From NCBI GenBank assembly GCA_008692225.1, contig VICG01000009.1, forward strand, positions 930,001 through 994,000: a stretch of 64,000 nt of DNA, written 5' to 3'. The notes beneath the pieces were generated by a model, which ran no database searches, was not told where the DNA came from, and saw only the letters and a list, made by a program, of their open reading frames with translations. Position numbers and translations under genes: made by a program. This document shows, one piece after another, positions 36,646 through 48,533 of this stretch. The stretch comes from Monilinia fructicola. Taxonomy: Eukaryota > Ascomycota > Leotiomycetes > Helotiales > Sclerotiniaceae. Position 1 is the first letter of the stretch. Each line of letters opens with the position of its first letter.

Positions 36646-39600
36646 TAAAACCACCGCCGATATAGATCTAGCGGAGGCGTTGGCTCAGCTTTGTGAGCGC
36701 AGGCCGGGTAGGGAGACGGAAGAAACCGAGGACCGGTTAAACGGGTGGTTTCGAAGCTGGAGATTGGTTTATTCTTCGTTGGCACATAGGTCTCTTGGAG
36801 ATGTTTTCTAGCATATACCACGATCGCAGAATCACAAGTGGTGGGGTGCCTGTTGGCGCGAAGCAATCGGTATTGGAACCAGACAAATACAGTTGTTTTT
36901 AAGGCACGCTGGATTCTGCAAGGCGCGTGATTGAAGTATTTACTCGACCTTCGGGTCTTCGTCAAAGATCTCGCAGATGTTTAAATGTGAATGGTTCGAG
37001 TTCTAAGTCTTGGACCTAGTAGTTTGCAACTGGTAAGTGGCTATCTTAAGAAGTGAACACTGTTGGAAGAAAAAGAATTCATCTTTTTCTTTGGATAAAA
37101 AAGAAAAAGTACTACCTGATTAACAAGTGAAGGACCTTCTCATACGTTAGATATTGTCGAGGAAAGTACTATTGTAGGTAGACAGTGTTGTATTGTTGTT
37201 ATCGTCAACTTTGCAGTTCAGATGTGGTTCACCCACCAAAGCTATCACCAGAACTGAGCGGAACCTCAACACATGGATGAGAGCTTAGCGTCAAAAAGAT
37301 GCAATCACGTGATATATAAGCGACTGGTTTTGGTTGACTTCCATTCACAGAGTGTAAGACTGTGAACTTCTAAACAACACATTCCCATGCATCGACACAA
37401 TCATTGATTCTCATAAGAATTTGAGTCTATGGAATCATATTCTGACAAAGGGCTAATAATTCACTTCATGTTCCATATCATACAATGAATTTGCCATTTC
37501 TTTGAGACATGGAAGCTTTGTTTCGGGTATCAGCAAGTAGCTCCTGGTTCTATATGCTTATGACAGACAGCTATTGCATCATTATCTGCATTGATTGAGA
37601 TTACTCTTGGGAATTCTTGTCATCTTATCTGTTTCATGTGCCCGAATTCCACAATGCTATTTATTCATCAAACTTATACATTGCTTTCTTGGTTACTTGG
37701 AAGCTATCTATTTGGTCGGGTAAATACTCCAACATTGCATGGACCCGTCCAACTGGATGATGAGGTAACATCCGGCCTCATCCAGGTAGATACTGTATGG
37801 AGCACAATGCAGGCAGCCTATTATTCTATGCTTGTTTGCAGCATTTCAGATGCTCGAGTCCCAAGGTACTACAAGGCTTGATATCTACAAATATTCCATG
37901 GTTGAGGTTTTATCCGTACGATTCGATATATCCATTCAGCCCCGTCTCACAATACGTGATTGTTAACAACCCCTTTGGCTTCACGCACAAGCGGATCAAA
38001 CAGTTATTTTCAGACGGTTAAAAAAAGGTTCTTATGTCTCGCGTGTTTCTCTGTTTAAAGAAGCAGCCCCCAATTCGAAATGGATAATGTTGTTAGCTAC
38101 TAATTGATTACTTACGCTTGGGTGAAACCTGGGGTACGACGACACGGGGGATTTGACTCAAAGTGGTGGAAAAGGAACAAAGCCAACAGTAATTTCGGGG
38201 AATCTCTCAAAAGTACGGCTATGTATCACCAATCGGATCATGATGAGATTTGGGTGGCTATTAGAACTTCCCATAAGCAGAGCAAGGCAGGGTCTATCTG
38301 CAAGTCAAGGCGGGGGAAGTATCTTTCTTACAGGTTACATTACCAGCGCTGACGCTGGGGAGAATGTTCGCTTGATTCTAATATATTGGACTTGCGTGAC
38401 TGGACATACCTAGTAGTCTTCTTATAGTCTTACGGCATACTGTATTCAATTTTTCCAATACGTTGAGTCAATTGATCTTTCTTTGAAAACGCCGGCATCT
38501 AGACAAATGGTATAAAAGCTTTATTAAGGGATCATATCCAAAAGGCTATAGGGCGGACTCTTTCTAACTCTTTCCCAACAGAATGAATGAACAATCAACA
38601 ATACATTTCGAAACCTTTCCTTCATCGTGACCTGATGGATGCATGAATGATGTGCACTGTGTAGGTAGCTTACTCTTCCAAGGTTATATCAACAATCAGT
38701 CTTACAAGAAAGATTGCATTACTTATTAAAGGCTAAGTTTCCCCATCATTTCCCCGGATTTTCAACGTATCCATGGCATTATCAATCCGCAAGTGCTCAT
38801 GGCTACTATGACGACCTACCTACCGAGCAAGTACTGGGGTAGGTATTTATATTAAACAGATATCACGACGACATTACGAAATAACAAATTAGAATCCTCC
38901 GGATTCGTCTCTCTACCTATCCCGGCTTCTATATGACGCGGGAGTATGAAGTACGAAATATAATGATAATTCAAACCCTTGACGCCCAAATGCCTCGCTC
39001 ACTCCGATCTCTTTCTGGGATTTGCTTGTCTTTTACACCTACCTCCGTAGAAATATTGCAATTGGATTAATGCATAACCTTACGCAGAAGGGGGATCTTT
39101 CCACGATCCCACATGCTTGATTAGATTATCATCCATTCAAATATATGAAGTTTTCCCGATTTCCAAGTGACTAAAAAGGTATCGTTGCTGTACGTACTGA
39201 AGTAGATGATCAAAAGGATCGATCATCTGCAATGCGGAGAATTAGTACTCGAGTATATAAATACATATACCATCATCTACCTGCCTATCTATGCAGTATC
39301 TACCTACTCATACTTCACATAAACACAGCATTCATTCAGTCACGAACGTCTGTCTGATCGTGTCATCACTGTTAACGACACCTAATTAGGTTAGTGCTAC
39401 TTTGACCTATTCTCAACCCATCCAATTAATCTAATTCATCCCTCCTATCTATCCCATCTCCTACTTCTCACTCGAAGTTCTATTCGTTATCCGGATACAA
39501 AAAAGCAAAAGTTCCATCAGGAATCCAAAAAACCAAAACCCCGAAAAGGTTGAAAGGCTTTGTTTCAATTAGGCAAAACTCAAAGTTTCCTCCAGGCCGT

Positions 39601-39878
39601 CCCTGAATCAACCGAAAATCATACTGGACGATCTTTACGACTGACTAGACGAGTACATACTGGACAGACTGTACAGCAGGTAGTAACTTTAACCATCGAT
39701 CGTTTCATTCCAGGTTAGTCTTGGAAGAATCACCAATAAGACATATTGCTTCCTCAAATAACTTGGGATGATTTGGTATATTTCATATAACCTACCATAC
39801 GCTACCCTACCACCAAGATGAAAGGTTAATCAATCAATCAAGCAATCAAATCGATGCAAATACATATATATCATCATC
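36646..39878. other. intergenic between divergent genes, no gene seen
   Basis: About 3.2 kb separating the Ccr4 and methyltransferase promoters. Frames up to 118 codons occur (36274-36624 is the antisense of Ccr4; 37591-38413 shows overlapping small frames) without family resemblance or splice support. The region just before 39879 is rich in CTACC/TAGGT words and looks like 5' flank. Confidence 0.5.
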
Positions 39879-41712
39879 ATGTCAGAAGCCGGCTTCTTCT
39901 ACAATTATTCCACCCAAAAGCCTGACCGTTCGAAACCCCCATCCGCACATACGAATATATCCATACATTCGCAAGCACACAGCCGTAAGACCATTTTCCA
40001 AGAGAGAACCTCTCGATCTAGATCACAATCAAAATCAAGTTCACAACGAAACGAAGAACTATCACAATTATTAGATCCAGATCATCCCGTCCCGCCACTC
40101 AATCATCCAGAAGTCCAGTCGTCTCCTCCCACTCTTGCGGGAACTCCAACCCTCAAAAGCGATAAGAATAATAACGATCCATTTTCCGAACCATTAATTA
40201 AAAGCACGACCGCCAGTACCGGGGAGCTCGAATAATTCGACGATTGCGGCGGGTGTGGTGGGTATGCTTTCGACCCCTTTAGTCGATTACAAACACTCCG
40301 CAAATCAAACCAATAAAGCCAGGGCCGCAACAGAAGCGAAAGCAAAGCGCAAATCATCCTCGACCTCGGGCCATTCTTCTCACAGCAACAAAAATGCAAG
40401 CGGAGTGGACTCCTCGCGGTACACCTCCACCTCCGCCGCCCACCAGCAGCAGAGAGGAGATTCCGCAGCCAGAGCAAGCAGCATCGCGAGCACAACCAAC
40501 TCGAGCCAATTTTCAAAGATAAATTCAACCGATCGCGATCCCTTGGGCTTATCCGTGGAACCTCTAATGGCGCACCCATTCACCAAACGCAACGGTCGCC
40601 GATACCTACGAGATCCCTCGTTGGCATATCCGCTACCATGCGATCTCCCCGAAATCCATCGACAAAACATTACGAACGATGCTATTATGTCAAGTCTTTA
40701 ATGGCCCTACATGTTCTTCTGCGTTCAACAACAGACCCCCAAAACGAGTCCTCGAGGTTGCGTGCGGCACAGGCTTCTGGAGTGTGATGTGCCACAAAAC
40801 ATTTCTCGCACAAAGGTCACTCTTCAATCCAATTCACGGGTATAGATATTGCGCCGCTAGCTCCTCGCATGGATGCGGATGGTGATATGAATTGGCGATT
40901 TGTTCAACACGATATACGAAAGACGCCCCTCCCCTTTCGCAACGAAGAGTTCTCCCTTATCATGGTTAAGGATCTTAGCATGACCCTATCTACAAAAGAC
41001 AACACACAGGCTTTGATTGATGAGTATTTACGAATATTGAAACCAGGAGGAATACTGGAGATCTGGGATGGCGACCATACTATTCGAATGCTTTTATCGC
41101 ACTCACCACCTGCTACCAAGGAAAACGACACTTCTAGTCAAGCTCGCAAGCAAATACAAACCAATGCTATGGGCGCATATACCATAACACCACAAACACC
41201 TTTAGCAGCACCACAAAACCAGTACCTCATAGACTACAATACATGGATATCCAAGGCCTTGGAGGCTCGAGATTTACCCCCTATGCCTTGTACAAGTATC
41301 CGGCCAATGCTTCTTCAAGAGGCCGAAGTCCTCGAACAAATCGAGAGTCGAAGATTAGCCATCCCACTCAGTGAAGTACGTTGGGAGCGTGAAGGAGTAG
41401 GCGGATTCGCAACCTCCACGAACGGACTCCATGGATCGAAAGGCAAAGCCAAAGAAGGCGATCGAAAACAACTTACACCAGGACAGACCCGCTCTTCGCA
41501 GAACCGCACTCATGAGCATTATTCAAATGATTGAGAGTTTAGAGCCACTGCTGAAAGAAGCAAGTGGCAAAAGTATGGATGAATGGGATCGTTGGTGCGG
41601 GAATTTGATGACGGATTTGCTGAAGAACAACGGAACATGTTGGGGAGAATGTCTAGAAGTCGGTGCTTGGTGGGCGAGGAAAAAGGATCCGAATTCTGAT
41701 CCGAATGCTTGA
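39879..41712 (+). CDS. SAM-dependent methyltransferase (class I fold), frameshifted
   Basis: Starts at the ATG at 39879 (MSEAGFFYNY) and ends at 41712, about 610 codons. A Ser/Thr/Gln-rich disordered N-terminal third of roughly 260 residues precedes the Rossmann methyltransferase domain. Motif I is VLEVACGTGFWS, the acidic residue ending beta-2 is in FTGIDIAPLAP, motif II-like FVQHDIRKTPLPF follows, then LIMVKDLSM and a post-motif LRILKPGGILEIWDGDH. The conserved C-terminal helices (MIESLEPLLKEASGK, DEWDRWCGNLMTDLL) match fungal TAM-type methyltransferases of unknown substrate. Four extra-base breaks sit in homopolymers: AAAA at 40200-40203, AAAA at 40674-40677, AAAA at 40796-40799 and CCC at 41488-41490. 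All are +1, which strongly suggests systematic sequence error. Substrate unknown. Confidence 0.85.
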
Positions 41713-42043
41713 AAGAATGTGTTTCCATGTTCTCGAAATTTATCGGATTTTCCTCCACCAATTAATTCCCTTCCTTCGCCAAAAGTTTATATTACCCATC
41801 CAAATTTTTCCGTTTTCGAATCGCCACTACTTATCTTGTAATCATCGCCTCCTATACATGCCGCGCGTCCGAACATATTTTTCATATCATGCTACAACAT
41901 CTCGAGGCTGGGATTGAGTCTTCTGGATTTATCTTCGGTATCATATTCCGTCCACAAAGGACTGTATATACCTACTTGCATCTGCATCGGCGTATCGTGT
42001 TCATCGGTTGGATATAAATGCCAGGAGTCCATATTGTAATTCC
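41713..42043. other. short convergent intergenic spacer
   Basis: 331 bases between the methyltransferase stop and the LYR-protein stop; shared 3' flanks. No other feature seen. Confidence 0.6.
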
Positions 42044-42673
42044 TCATCGTTGTTCGTATCGTTGGCGCAGCGCTCGATACCTTTTAAGATAGTACCTAGA
42101 TATACCCAATACAAATTTGATCAGCTTGTCTCTTCATATATGATCCTCATGTGCGTTGTTGGGAGTCATCTCCCTACAAATACTTGAAGACATAATCAAT
42201 GATGACATACAGTGCTTCAATCTCTAATTCCCCATAAAAATGATTAGCAGAAATTAAACCCAGTCACACTTCCTTCACTCATTCCCAAAGGCAAAAGAAC
42301 ACATACCTTTCCTAACAAAATTTGCTCGTTCAATCCCCTTCCGTATCTCAGACTCGTTGTCCATGGATGCATTGGCCATAAATGCCTTGTGCAATCGTGT
42401 ACGGAAATAAGTGTACCCGAGAGGGTATGCGCGACCCAAATTGAGGAGTTCTGAGAGAAGGAACAGGTCAGTCGATACGTGTGTGGAGACAATGAGGGAA
42501 AGTACGCGCGAAGAGAATTTGTATGTAGGAAACTAAATGAGGAACAGAAAAGCTGGAGGGCTTAGATAGGGGGCTTTGGGGAGACAATGGAGAGGAGAGG
42601 GGGAGATATTGGCACGGTATTCGGTACCTTTGTAGATACTTATAACCTCTTGTCGAAGAGCTGCCGATGGCAT
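42044..42673 (-). CDS. Small LYR-motif protein (LYRM5/ETFRF1-like)
   Basis: Four exons join in phase: 42628-42673, 42307-42450, 42211-42223 and 42044-42095, giving 84 residues. The third exon is only 13 bases. The sequence starts MPSAALRQEVISIYKELL, carrying the LYR-type tripeptide as IYK, then LNLGRAYPLGYTYF, LRKAF-like LHKAFMANAS, and ends EIEALYYLKRYRALRQRYE. This closely follows the complex I LYR family, subgroup LYRM5/ETFRF1, whose members are mitochondrial matrix proteins. The animal homologue strips FAD from electron-transferring flavoprotein. The ETF link is from family knowledge, not shown here. Introns are 177, 83 and 115 bases. Gene finders would easily miss this gene because no exon exceeds 48 codons. 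Confidence 0.85.
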
Positions 42674-43623
42674 TTTGTTCTGGGTTTTACTGGATCTGTT
42701 TTATAAAGAGAAGAGAAGCCAGAGTGAAGAAATCGTAATATGTAACAGGAGCAATATCCAATATCAATCAATCGTAGATTAGACAAGAAAGATGCTCAAT
42801 AGACGGTAATTGGCTGTAATCTACCTAGGTAGGTTACAAGAAGGTCCACGGGTATTTCAGAGATGCTCAATGACGATGGAAGCTCTGACCCCAAGGGACA
42901 TATAAAGCTAGCGGCCGTGTCAGCAGGGGTGAGAGAGTGGGCTGTGGAGAAATGTCCCCGGTGAGCTTCTTGGTTTTCGAAAAGTGCCGGCTCTGATGAT
43001 ACTTCACCGTAGCTCGTTGGGAGTACATTCTCCCCTTGGATCCCTGGTGATAACCCACGCATACTATGATGGTGATTGGTTGGTTGATTCGGAATGTGGC
43101 TTTATTATTTCAGAAAAAGTACTTGTTGTAGAGACAGACGTATTCTCTTGCTCTTGCCTAGATGGAGATTCAACATGGTTCAGTGGGCTAACTAGATGAG
43201 GGGCATGATACAGGGTTTGGTGAGAGAGGTGAAGGATTGGTTCACTGAGCCTGGTGCAGCAGAGGGTTTATCGGTCTCATATAAGAGGTTTTGGTATACT
43301 GGGTAGACCGAGACATGGGTTGTCTTTGCCCTCTGCACCGATGTACACGTTTTTGTTACTTCTAGATGGTCGCGGAAGACTATGTTATATTGCATGCTGT
43401 TAGGTCGTTCATGATCGATATTTCATACAACACAAACCTAGGCCTAGAAACATAACTCTACTATCCAAACATACGAGTTTGAACGAGCTTTAGTCCTGCC
43501 TCCTACACATTTACTTGGTTCACGTTTCTCTAATCAGTCTTGGTAGCCGAGCCCATGTCCTCTACCGCATCCGCTCTATCCCAAGTGTCAATCTCCAACG
43601 CCCTAACTTTCTCTTCAATATCC
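42674..43623. other. intergenic, no gene seen
   Basis: Promoter side of the LYR gene and 3' flank of the thioesterase gene. Small frames of 60-90 codons overlap on both strands without support. Confidence 0.5.
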
Positions 43624-44560
43624 TCAATCTTTCCTTAGTGCACTTGCCATTGCCGCATTTTGCTCTTCCCAAGTCTTCGTCAAAGCATCTACAAGCCATG
43701 GTTGTAAAGCCTCCTTCTTTCCTTTTTTATAATCATAGGTCACAATCTCTTCAACACACCTTGCAGCTACGCGCTGGTGCAATTCCGATACAATTAACAC
43801 TTCTAATTTGAAAGAGCCAGAGGGAGGAATGTGGTCATTGGGTGCATGGCTGAGCTTGTGATACACAGAAATGTGATCAGGCCATGTCAGAGGCTTGTAC
43901 GTGTCAGTAAATGTGCGAGCAGATATGCGAGAGAGCGTATGGAAGATAGAAGATGAGGGGAACTCTCACAAAAAGGTATTCTGTCTTGATACTTCTCAGG
44001 ATCATCCCATAGTCTTCTGGCTTACACATTTTACTCCATTTATCCTTATTCTGGGGATCGACATGAATGGCATAATTCTGAGCCCAATTTACTCTAGCAC
44101 TCTCGGCATATCGTATGTACATAACGTTGTTAACATGTTTCTGCAGTGCATAGTTAGCTTATTTATTCATCTTGAATTCTATACAGTACCATATAGCTCG
44201 GCAACCCTTCAAACCGACCAGGGGGATATACCATAGAATCCATCTCCCCCAAACAACCTTATGTCTAGTCAAGCCTGCTCTCTTTTTATCAACCAAATAT
44301 CCATGTCTCCCAGCAACCAGCTCCCTCCAATCCCGCCCCAGTATCCCTAGTATTTTTGCCGCATCTCGTGCCTGTTTTCGACTCATTCCAAACATAATAC
44401 ATTTCCCAATCCTCTCTTTAATCGAGCCCAGCCATCGCGAGGTCGACTTGGCCTGCGGTTCGTTGCTTTTTGCTGCAACTGTTGTGTTGAAACGTTGCAA
44501 TAAGGGACCGCGCAGACTTTGGAATGATTGTCTCAGCTGAAAGGACAGTCTAGGAGGCAT
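43624..44560 (-). CDS. Hotdog-fold thioesterase, probably mitochondrial, one frameshift
   Basis: Exons 44232-44560, 43970-44140 and 43624-43893; about 256 residues. The start is the ATG at 44560. The N-terminus (MPPRLSFQLRQSFQSLRGPL) is Arg/Ser/Leu-rich with no acidic residue and reads as a mitochondrial targeting peptide. The hotdog core shows the typical WGEMDSM-HVNNVMYIRYAESAR junction (spliced), where the conserved Asp and the HVNN helix define the 4HBT active-site region, then KTEYLF, PLTWPDHISVYHK and a final sheet around LEVLIVSELH. The frame holds only if the G5 run in sense (44246-44250, plus strand C5) is one base longer, again a homopolymer indel. The family hydrolyses acyl-CoA or acyl-ACP; substrate not inferable. 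Confidence 0.8.
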
Positions 44561-44882
44561 ATTGCTAAGAGAAAAGGGGACAACCTGTGAAATTGCGAGC
44601 GAGGTTCGAAGTGAACGCTGATTGATTATGATCGGTATGTCCCCCGCATTTTCGGAATTGCGGCCGCGCAGGGTGGGTTTAGCATGTTAGTTGTTCTATG
44701 GGTCGGTCACTCTCCCGATCTAATTATCCTCTGGATACTTGTAAATCATACATATAATTATCTATCACTCACGACAGCCTTCAAATCTTCAAATCAAGAT
44801 TTTCTCCACTCAGCTGCACATATAGTATTTGATCGTTACATGAGCTTTGAATCTTGTTGGAGAGTTACCGCCCACCTCTCTG

Positions 44883-45071
44883 ATGAAAATATGGAGAGCA
44901 ATGAAACGCACCCCCTTGATTGCAACGGTTAGCGTTGGCCCTCCGCGACAGCGATATCAGCATGACACTATTCGTCGATTCTTCACTATCGCCGCCGTAT
45001 GTTGTTTGATCGCCGCACTCTTCATCTTCTTATTGGTTCTACCACTCCTCGAAAAGCTCGAGTCAGCATGA
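44883..45071 (+). CDS. Small single-pass membrane protein
   Basis: 62 codons from the ATG at 44883, ending at 45071. An Arg/Lys-rich N-terminal half is followed by a clear membrane helix (FFTIAAVCCLIAALFIFLLV) and a short charged tail. It is divergently oriented from the thioesterase, about 320 bases apart. No family recognised. The composition (basic cytosolic side, one helix) is typical of real small membrane proteins, but the frame alone is modest evidence and an upstream exon is possible. Confidence 0.45.
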   Translation: MKIWRAMKRTPLIATVSVGPPRQRYQHDTIRRFFTIAAVCCLIAALFIFLLVLPLLEKLESA

Positions 45072-46231
45072 TCGATGTGAGAGACTGAGGACCAACCTCG
45101 TTGACTTCACGGTACTTCTTCAATACACCAATTTATTTCATAATCAAGTGATCTGCCGGCTTGAGATGCGCATTCTTCTATGATTCAATTTGTGCTATAT
45201 AACTCAGCCATTATTAATAACAAATCTACCATAAGAACTACTAGATCACCTCAACCGAAGAGTTTCCTATCAACCCATATGCACAAGTCAGCCCATAGAC
45301 AAACTACCAGATCTCCTCACCTTCTTTATAGCCAATTCATATTCTGGACGTTGACCTACTGAACATTAACATCAAATTATTACTTGAACAATCTACAAAT
45401 CTATACACTCCAATGTCTTCTCGTCTTCCAAAATCCTCTTATGTCTGAAGCTACACGCTACCACACCAAATATCTTTATTGAAGCCTCCACAGATGGCTC
45501 CGTACGATCTATAAACTCGATTGAGACATTGTCTCAACCAACGGCATGGCATATTTCCAGTTCCCTTCAACACTATTTGAATCGTTCGACCCATTCGAAG
45601 AACCTTATGGGCGAGATTAATGCATCTGGGATGAAAGAGGTAACCAAAGTTCTGAAAACTTGTTCCAGCACCTCCTAGACAGAGGTGGTTCAATCCGAAC
45701 AGTATGAAGACGGAAGGCCGTAAGGTGGATTGAACTCCTTATGGAGAAAGGAATGAACTACCGAGTATTGGAAATCTACAGATTGGCGAACCGAAAGGCT
45801 CTACCTGCTTTATGAGCGGATGGATTGATCAAACCGGTTGATTGATCGGAGGCAGTCCGTAATAACACAGGATTGACTCGATGATATGTCTCTTCACAAA
45901 CACTGCCTACAAACATGTATGAGTTCGTGGCTTGGAAAAACAAAGGGATTTGTGGTTGGATTGAAGTGTAGGTCTTGGGTTTGCATGCCTGAGCAAGGCT
46001 TTTAAAGACTCGAAGGAGGATTGTGATAAAAAAAAGAGGAGATAAGATACTGTAGGCTCTAAGTTTATAGCTACCGATGGACGAATCGTTCAAGGGTAGG
46101 GCAGACCCTGGTCACACTCTCTCATCTAGCAATCTTCAACTTGCCCTTTCCCTTAATATATCGCAATTCCTCAACAAGTGCCAGCATAACGACATCCCCC
46201 CCTTACTTCTCATGCTTTAGTTTGTAAAGCA
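45072..46231. other. intergenic, no gene seen
   Basis: About 1.2 kb with small overlapping frames only. No repeat or RNA gene was recognised. Confidence 0.45.
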
Positions 46232-46460
46232 GTGACTCTTACTCTTCTACACTTTCCCATCATATCAAACACTATTCGGGTACTCACAACACCACCTCCC
46301 GTGGTGTACGCACTAGTTCTACCAGAGCATATTGGGTTTTCTATACTCTATATACATCTTCGACGCCATATTGATGTTTTGTGCTCTCTTTGCTTTTCTC
46401 GGGACTTACTCTGGCACAATCCTCCACCGAAAAGCCAAGAAGCTACGCAAGGGAACTGAT
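46232..46460 (+). pseudogene. possible relic of an RTA1-like membrane protein
   Basis: Two overlapping frames together resemble the last part of an RTA1-family (lipid-translocating exporter) protein: VLPEHIGFS in one frame, then YIFDAILMFCALFAF and a basic HRKAKKLRKG tail in the next. The E...Y.FD..LMF pattern is a family hallmark. The frames switch at a GGGTTTT run near 46334-46340. No upstream transmembrane exons were found, so this looks like a fragment. Similarity is short and judged by eye. Confidence 0.35.
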
Positions 46461-46706
46461 GGAAACTATTCCACCGACCATGAATGGAGAAATCCTTCAG
46501 CCTCATGCGCTCTCTCAGTTCAATTCAGTCGTGTTGCATATCATATGGACCACATTTCGAAACACGTTGTGACTCTTGCAAAAGTCGTTGCTCAGTCCAG
46601 ATACAATACCCCTCTAGTGATCACAGGTACAATGTTTATTACCGTAGAGCCTTTCCAGTGTAGCTGGATCACACAGGCGCGTACTTTCTAGATACTTCTT
46701 GGTATT

Positions 46707-46898
46707 TGTCGGGAAATGGATCATGTGATATTGGGCTGCTGTACGAACAATACGTCTAACCGTATTGGGCGTACTAGCACCTCGAGGACGTCTATAAAGT
46801 CGTCCTCCATTTCATAGATTACATAGAGAATAACAACGATGATATACCAACAAAAGGATTAAGTACTTACACTTTAACTGACCAAGTTTATACCAACA
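46707..46898 (-). mobile_element. solo LTR of a retrotransposon, copy 2
   Basis: A 192-base near-identical reverse complement of 10771-10959, with TG...CA ends when read on the minus strand. It is flanked by a perfect 5-base direct repeat, gtatt at 46702-46706 and gtatt at 46899-46903, the expected target-site duplication of LTR retrotransposon integration. No internal retrotransposon sequence is adjacent. Confidence 0.95.
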
Positions 46899-46903
46899 GT
46901 ATT

Positions 46904-48365
46904 GATTGGTATTGCCATTGTAGCAGTAGCATTATTCTAAAACTTTGAACAATTCAATAGCATGTTAAGGGCTCTTTCCCAAAATATATTGCTATTTCGA
47001 ATGCCCCAATTCGCTTTCCTCGCGATTTTGGTGCATTCACGTTCCCATTGTTTGCCCTGATGATTCATAAGTACTTCGCTATAGTTGAAGTAATAATCCA
47101 TGGGCTTCCATTTTTATATCAATCTGCATCCCGGCACCATTTGTTTTCTGGAACCTAGCGCGAAACTAAGAGCTGGAGGTATCTTTTAGCAATAGGGGTG
47201 AGGGAAGCGGTCAGATTATATGATTAGCTTGCGAATCAGTCAGAATTGACTGCAGTGAACACTTGCTCGCGTATGACATGGAATAGTATTAGATTGTGTT
47301 TAACTTATAATCTGATCCAATGCCGTCCCTCCAGTTGCCTTTCATGGTTGATTAGGTATGTTGAACTCTATATTTCACCTCTTCACTTTTTCGATAACGC
47401 GCCGAGTTTCTAGAGTCTTCCAATCGGGAACACCAGTGGAACTACGTCGCAAGCGACACAGGTGTTTCAATTGTGGTGACCCGTATCGAAAAGTAGCTTA
47501 AGACCAAAAACCCCATTTAGCATCGGTATAATAGCTGTTTACATCTCGAATATTGACTACAAATGACTACATGAAGATCATGGTCATGGTTAGGTGACTG
47601 GAGTTTTCTAATCCTTTGCCCCAAACCCACTTGACTTTATATTTCTCACAGGCAAATTGGTGGCCCGTTATCTGACCATACGTGAAGTCGAGTTCGACGG
47701 TGTCGATTCTATGATCGCAAAACATTGAATCTCGATACTCTGATCAAGTACAGAATTCACTCGGCAGAAGCTTACCCAAGAATTGACACCTCAACATGAT
47801 GCTTGGCTCACTGTATGAAAGCTCCTCGAGCGAAAATGCGCATGAAGTTCAGTGCTTTCGCGAGAGAAGCATGCGAAGCGCAGAGGCGAAGGATTTCGGC
47901 TTGCTATAGAAGGATAGGAAACAGAAATATGAGGTATTTTGACAGAACTGCGGGATGGGTGGACATACGGCCAGCTCAAAGTTCGCAAATTGTTGCTGCA
48001 TGTGCGAACATTTTAGTGTTTTGTACGTGGCGAACGTATGATTTGAGATCATTCCATTTCATTCCAGATGAGAGAATTTGAATGCATTTGCGACTCGATG
48101 TAATCTCTACCAGAACGTATTATAAGGTTCTACGAGGTTGCATATTGAGGCTGTTGAATGGGAACCCGCCTCTATTATTATTTACAGGCCTAGTAAGCGC
48201 GCTGGTCTCACTATCTGAAAAATCAAGGGAACGATCTCACATCACTCTAGCAAGCGAAAAGAAATACCTTACTCTCTTCTCATCTTCGACGAAAAGGTGA
48301 AACACATATTCTAGTATGTTCCATGTCAAATAACCAAGCAATGAGTTCCTTGATGCATCGTTATC
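46904..48365. other. intergenic, no gene seen
   Basis: About 1.5 kb with no frame above 92 codons and no family match. It may contain further relic sequence between the two decayed gene fragments on either side. Confidence 0.45.
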
Positions 48366-48376
48366 TTAACAAGTTT

Positions 48377-48533
48377 CTAATTTAGACTATCATGAGGCTC
48401 TTTAATATTAACGACGCCTCCACTAAGTTGTCTGATTTCGTTGATCCCGGCACCAGCCTTTCCAATAATAGCTCCAACCACACCATTTAGAATCAGCATT
48501 TGGTGTGCTAGAGGCTGACCCAGGGAGCAAGAG
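48377..48533 (-). pseudogene. relic of a KH RNA-binding domain
   Basis: On the minus strand one frame reads VVGAIIGKAGAGINEIRQLS, with the GxxG loop as GKAG, then VVNIKEPHDS, a TAG at 48377-48379, and after it KLVKIT. This follows the beta-alpha-alpha-beta order of a type I KH domain as in PCBP/Pbp2-like proteins, with the stop falling in the variable loop before the last strand. No other KH domain or full gene surrounds it. It could be a pseudogene, a truncated gene fragment, or an exon whose partners I cannot place. Confidence 0.5.

Noticed and set aside
43192..43395. 67-codon minus-strand frame
   Set aside because: No conserved context; it overlaps other small frames in the thioesterase 3' flank.
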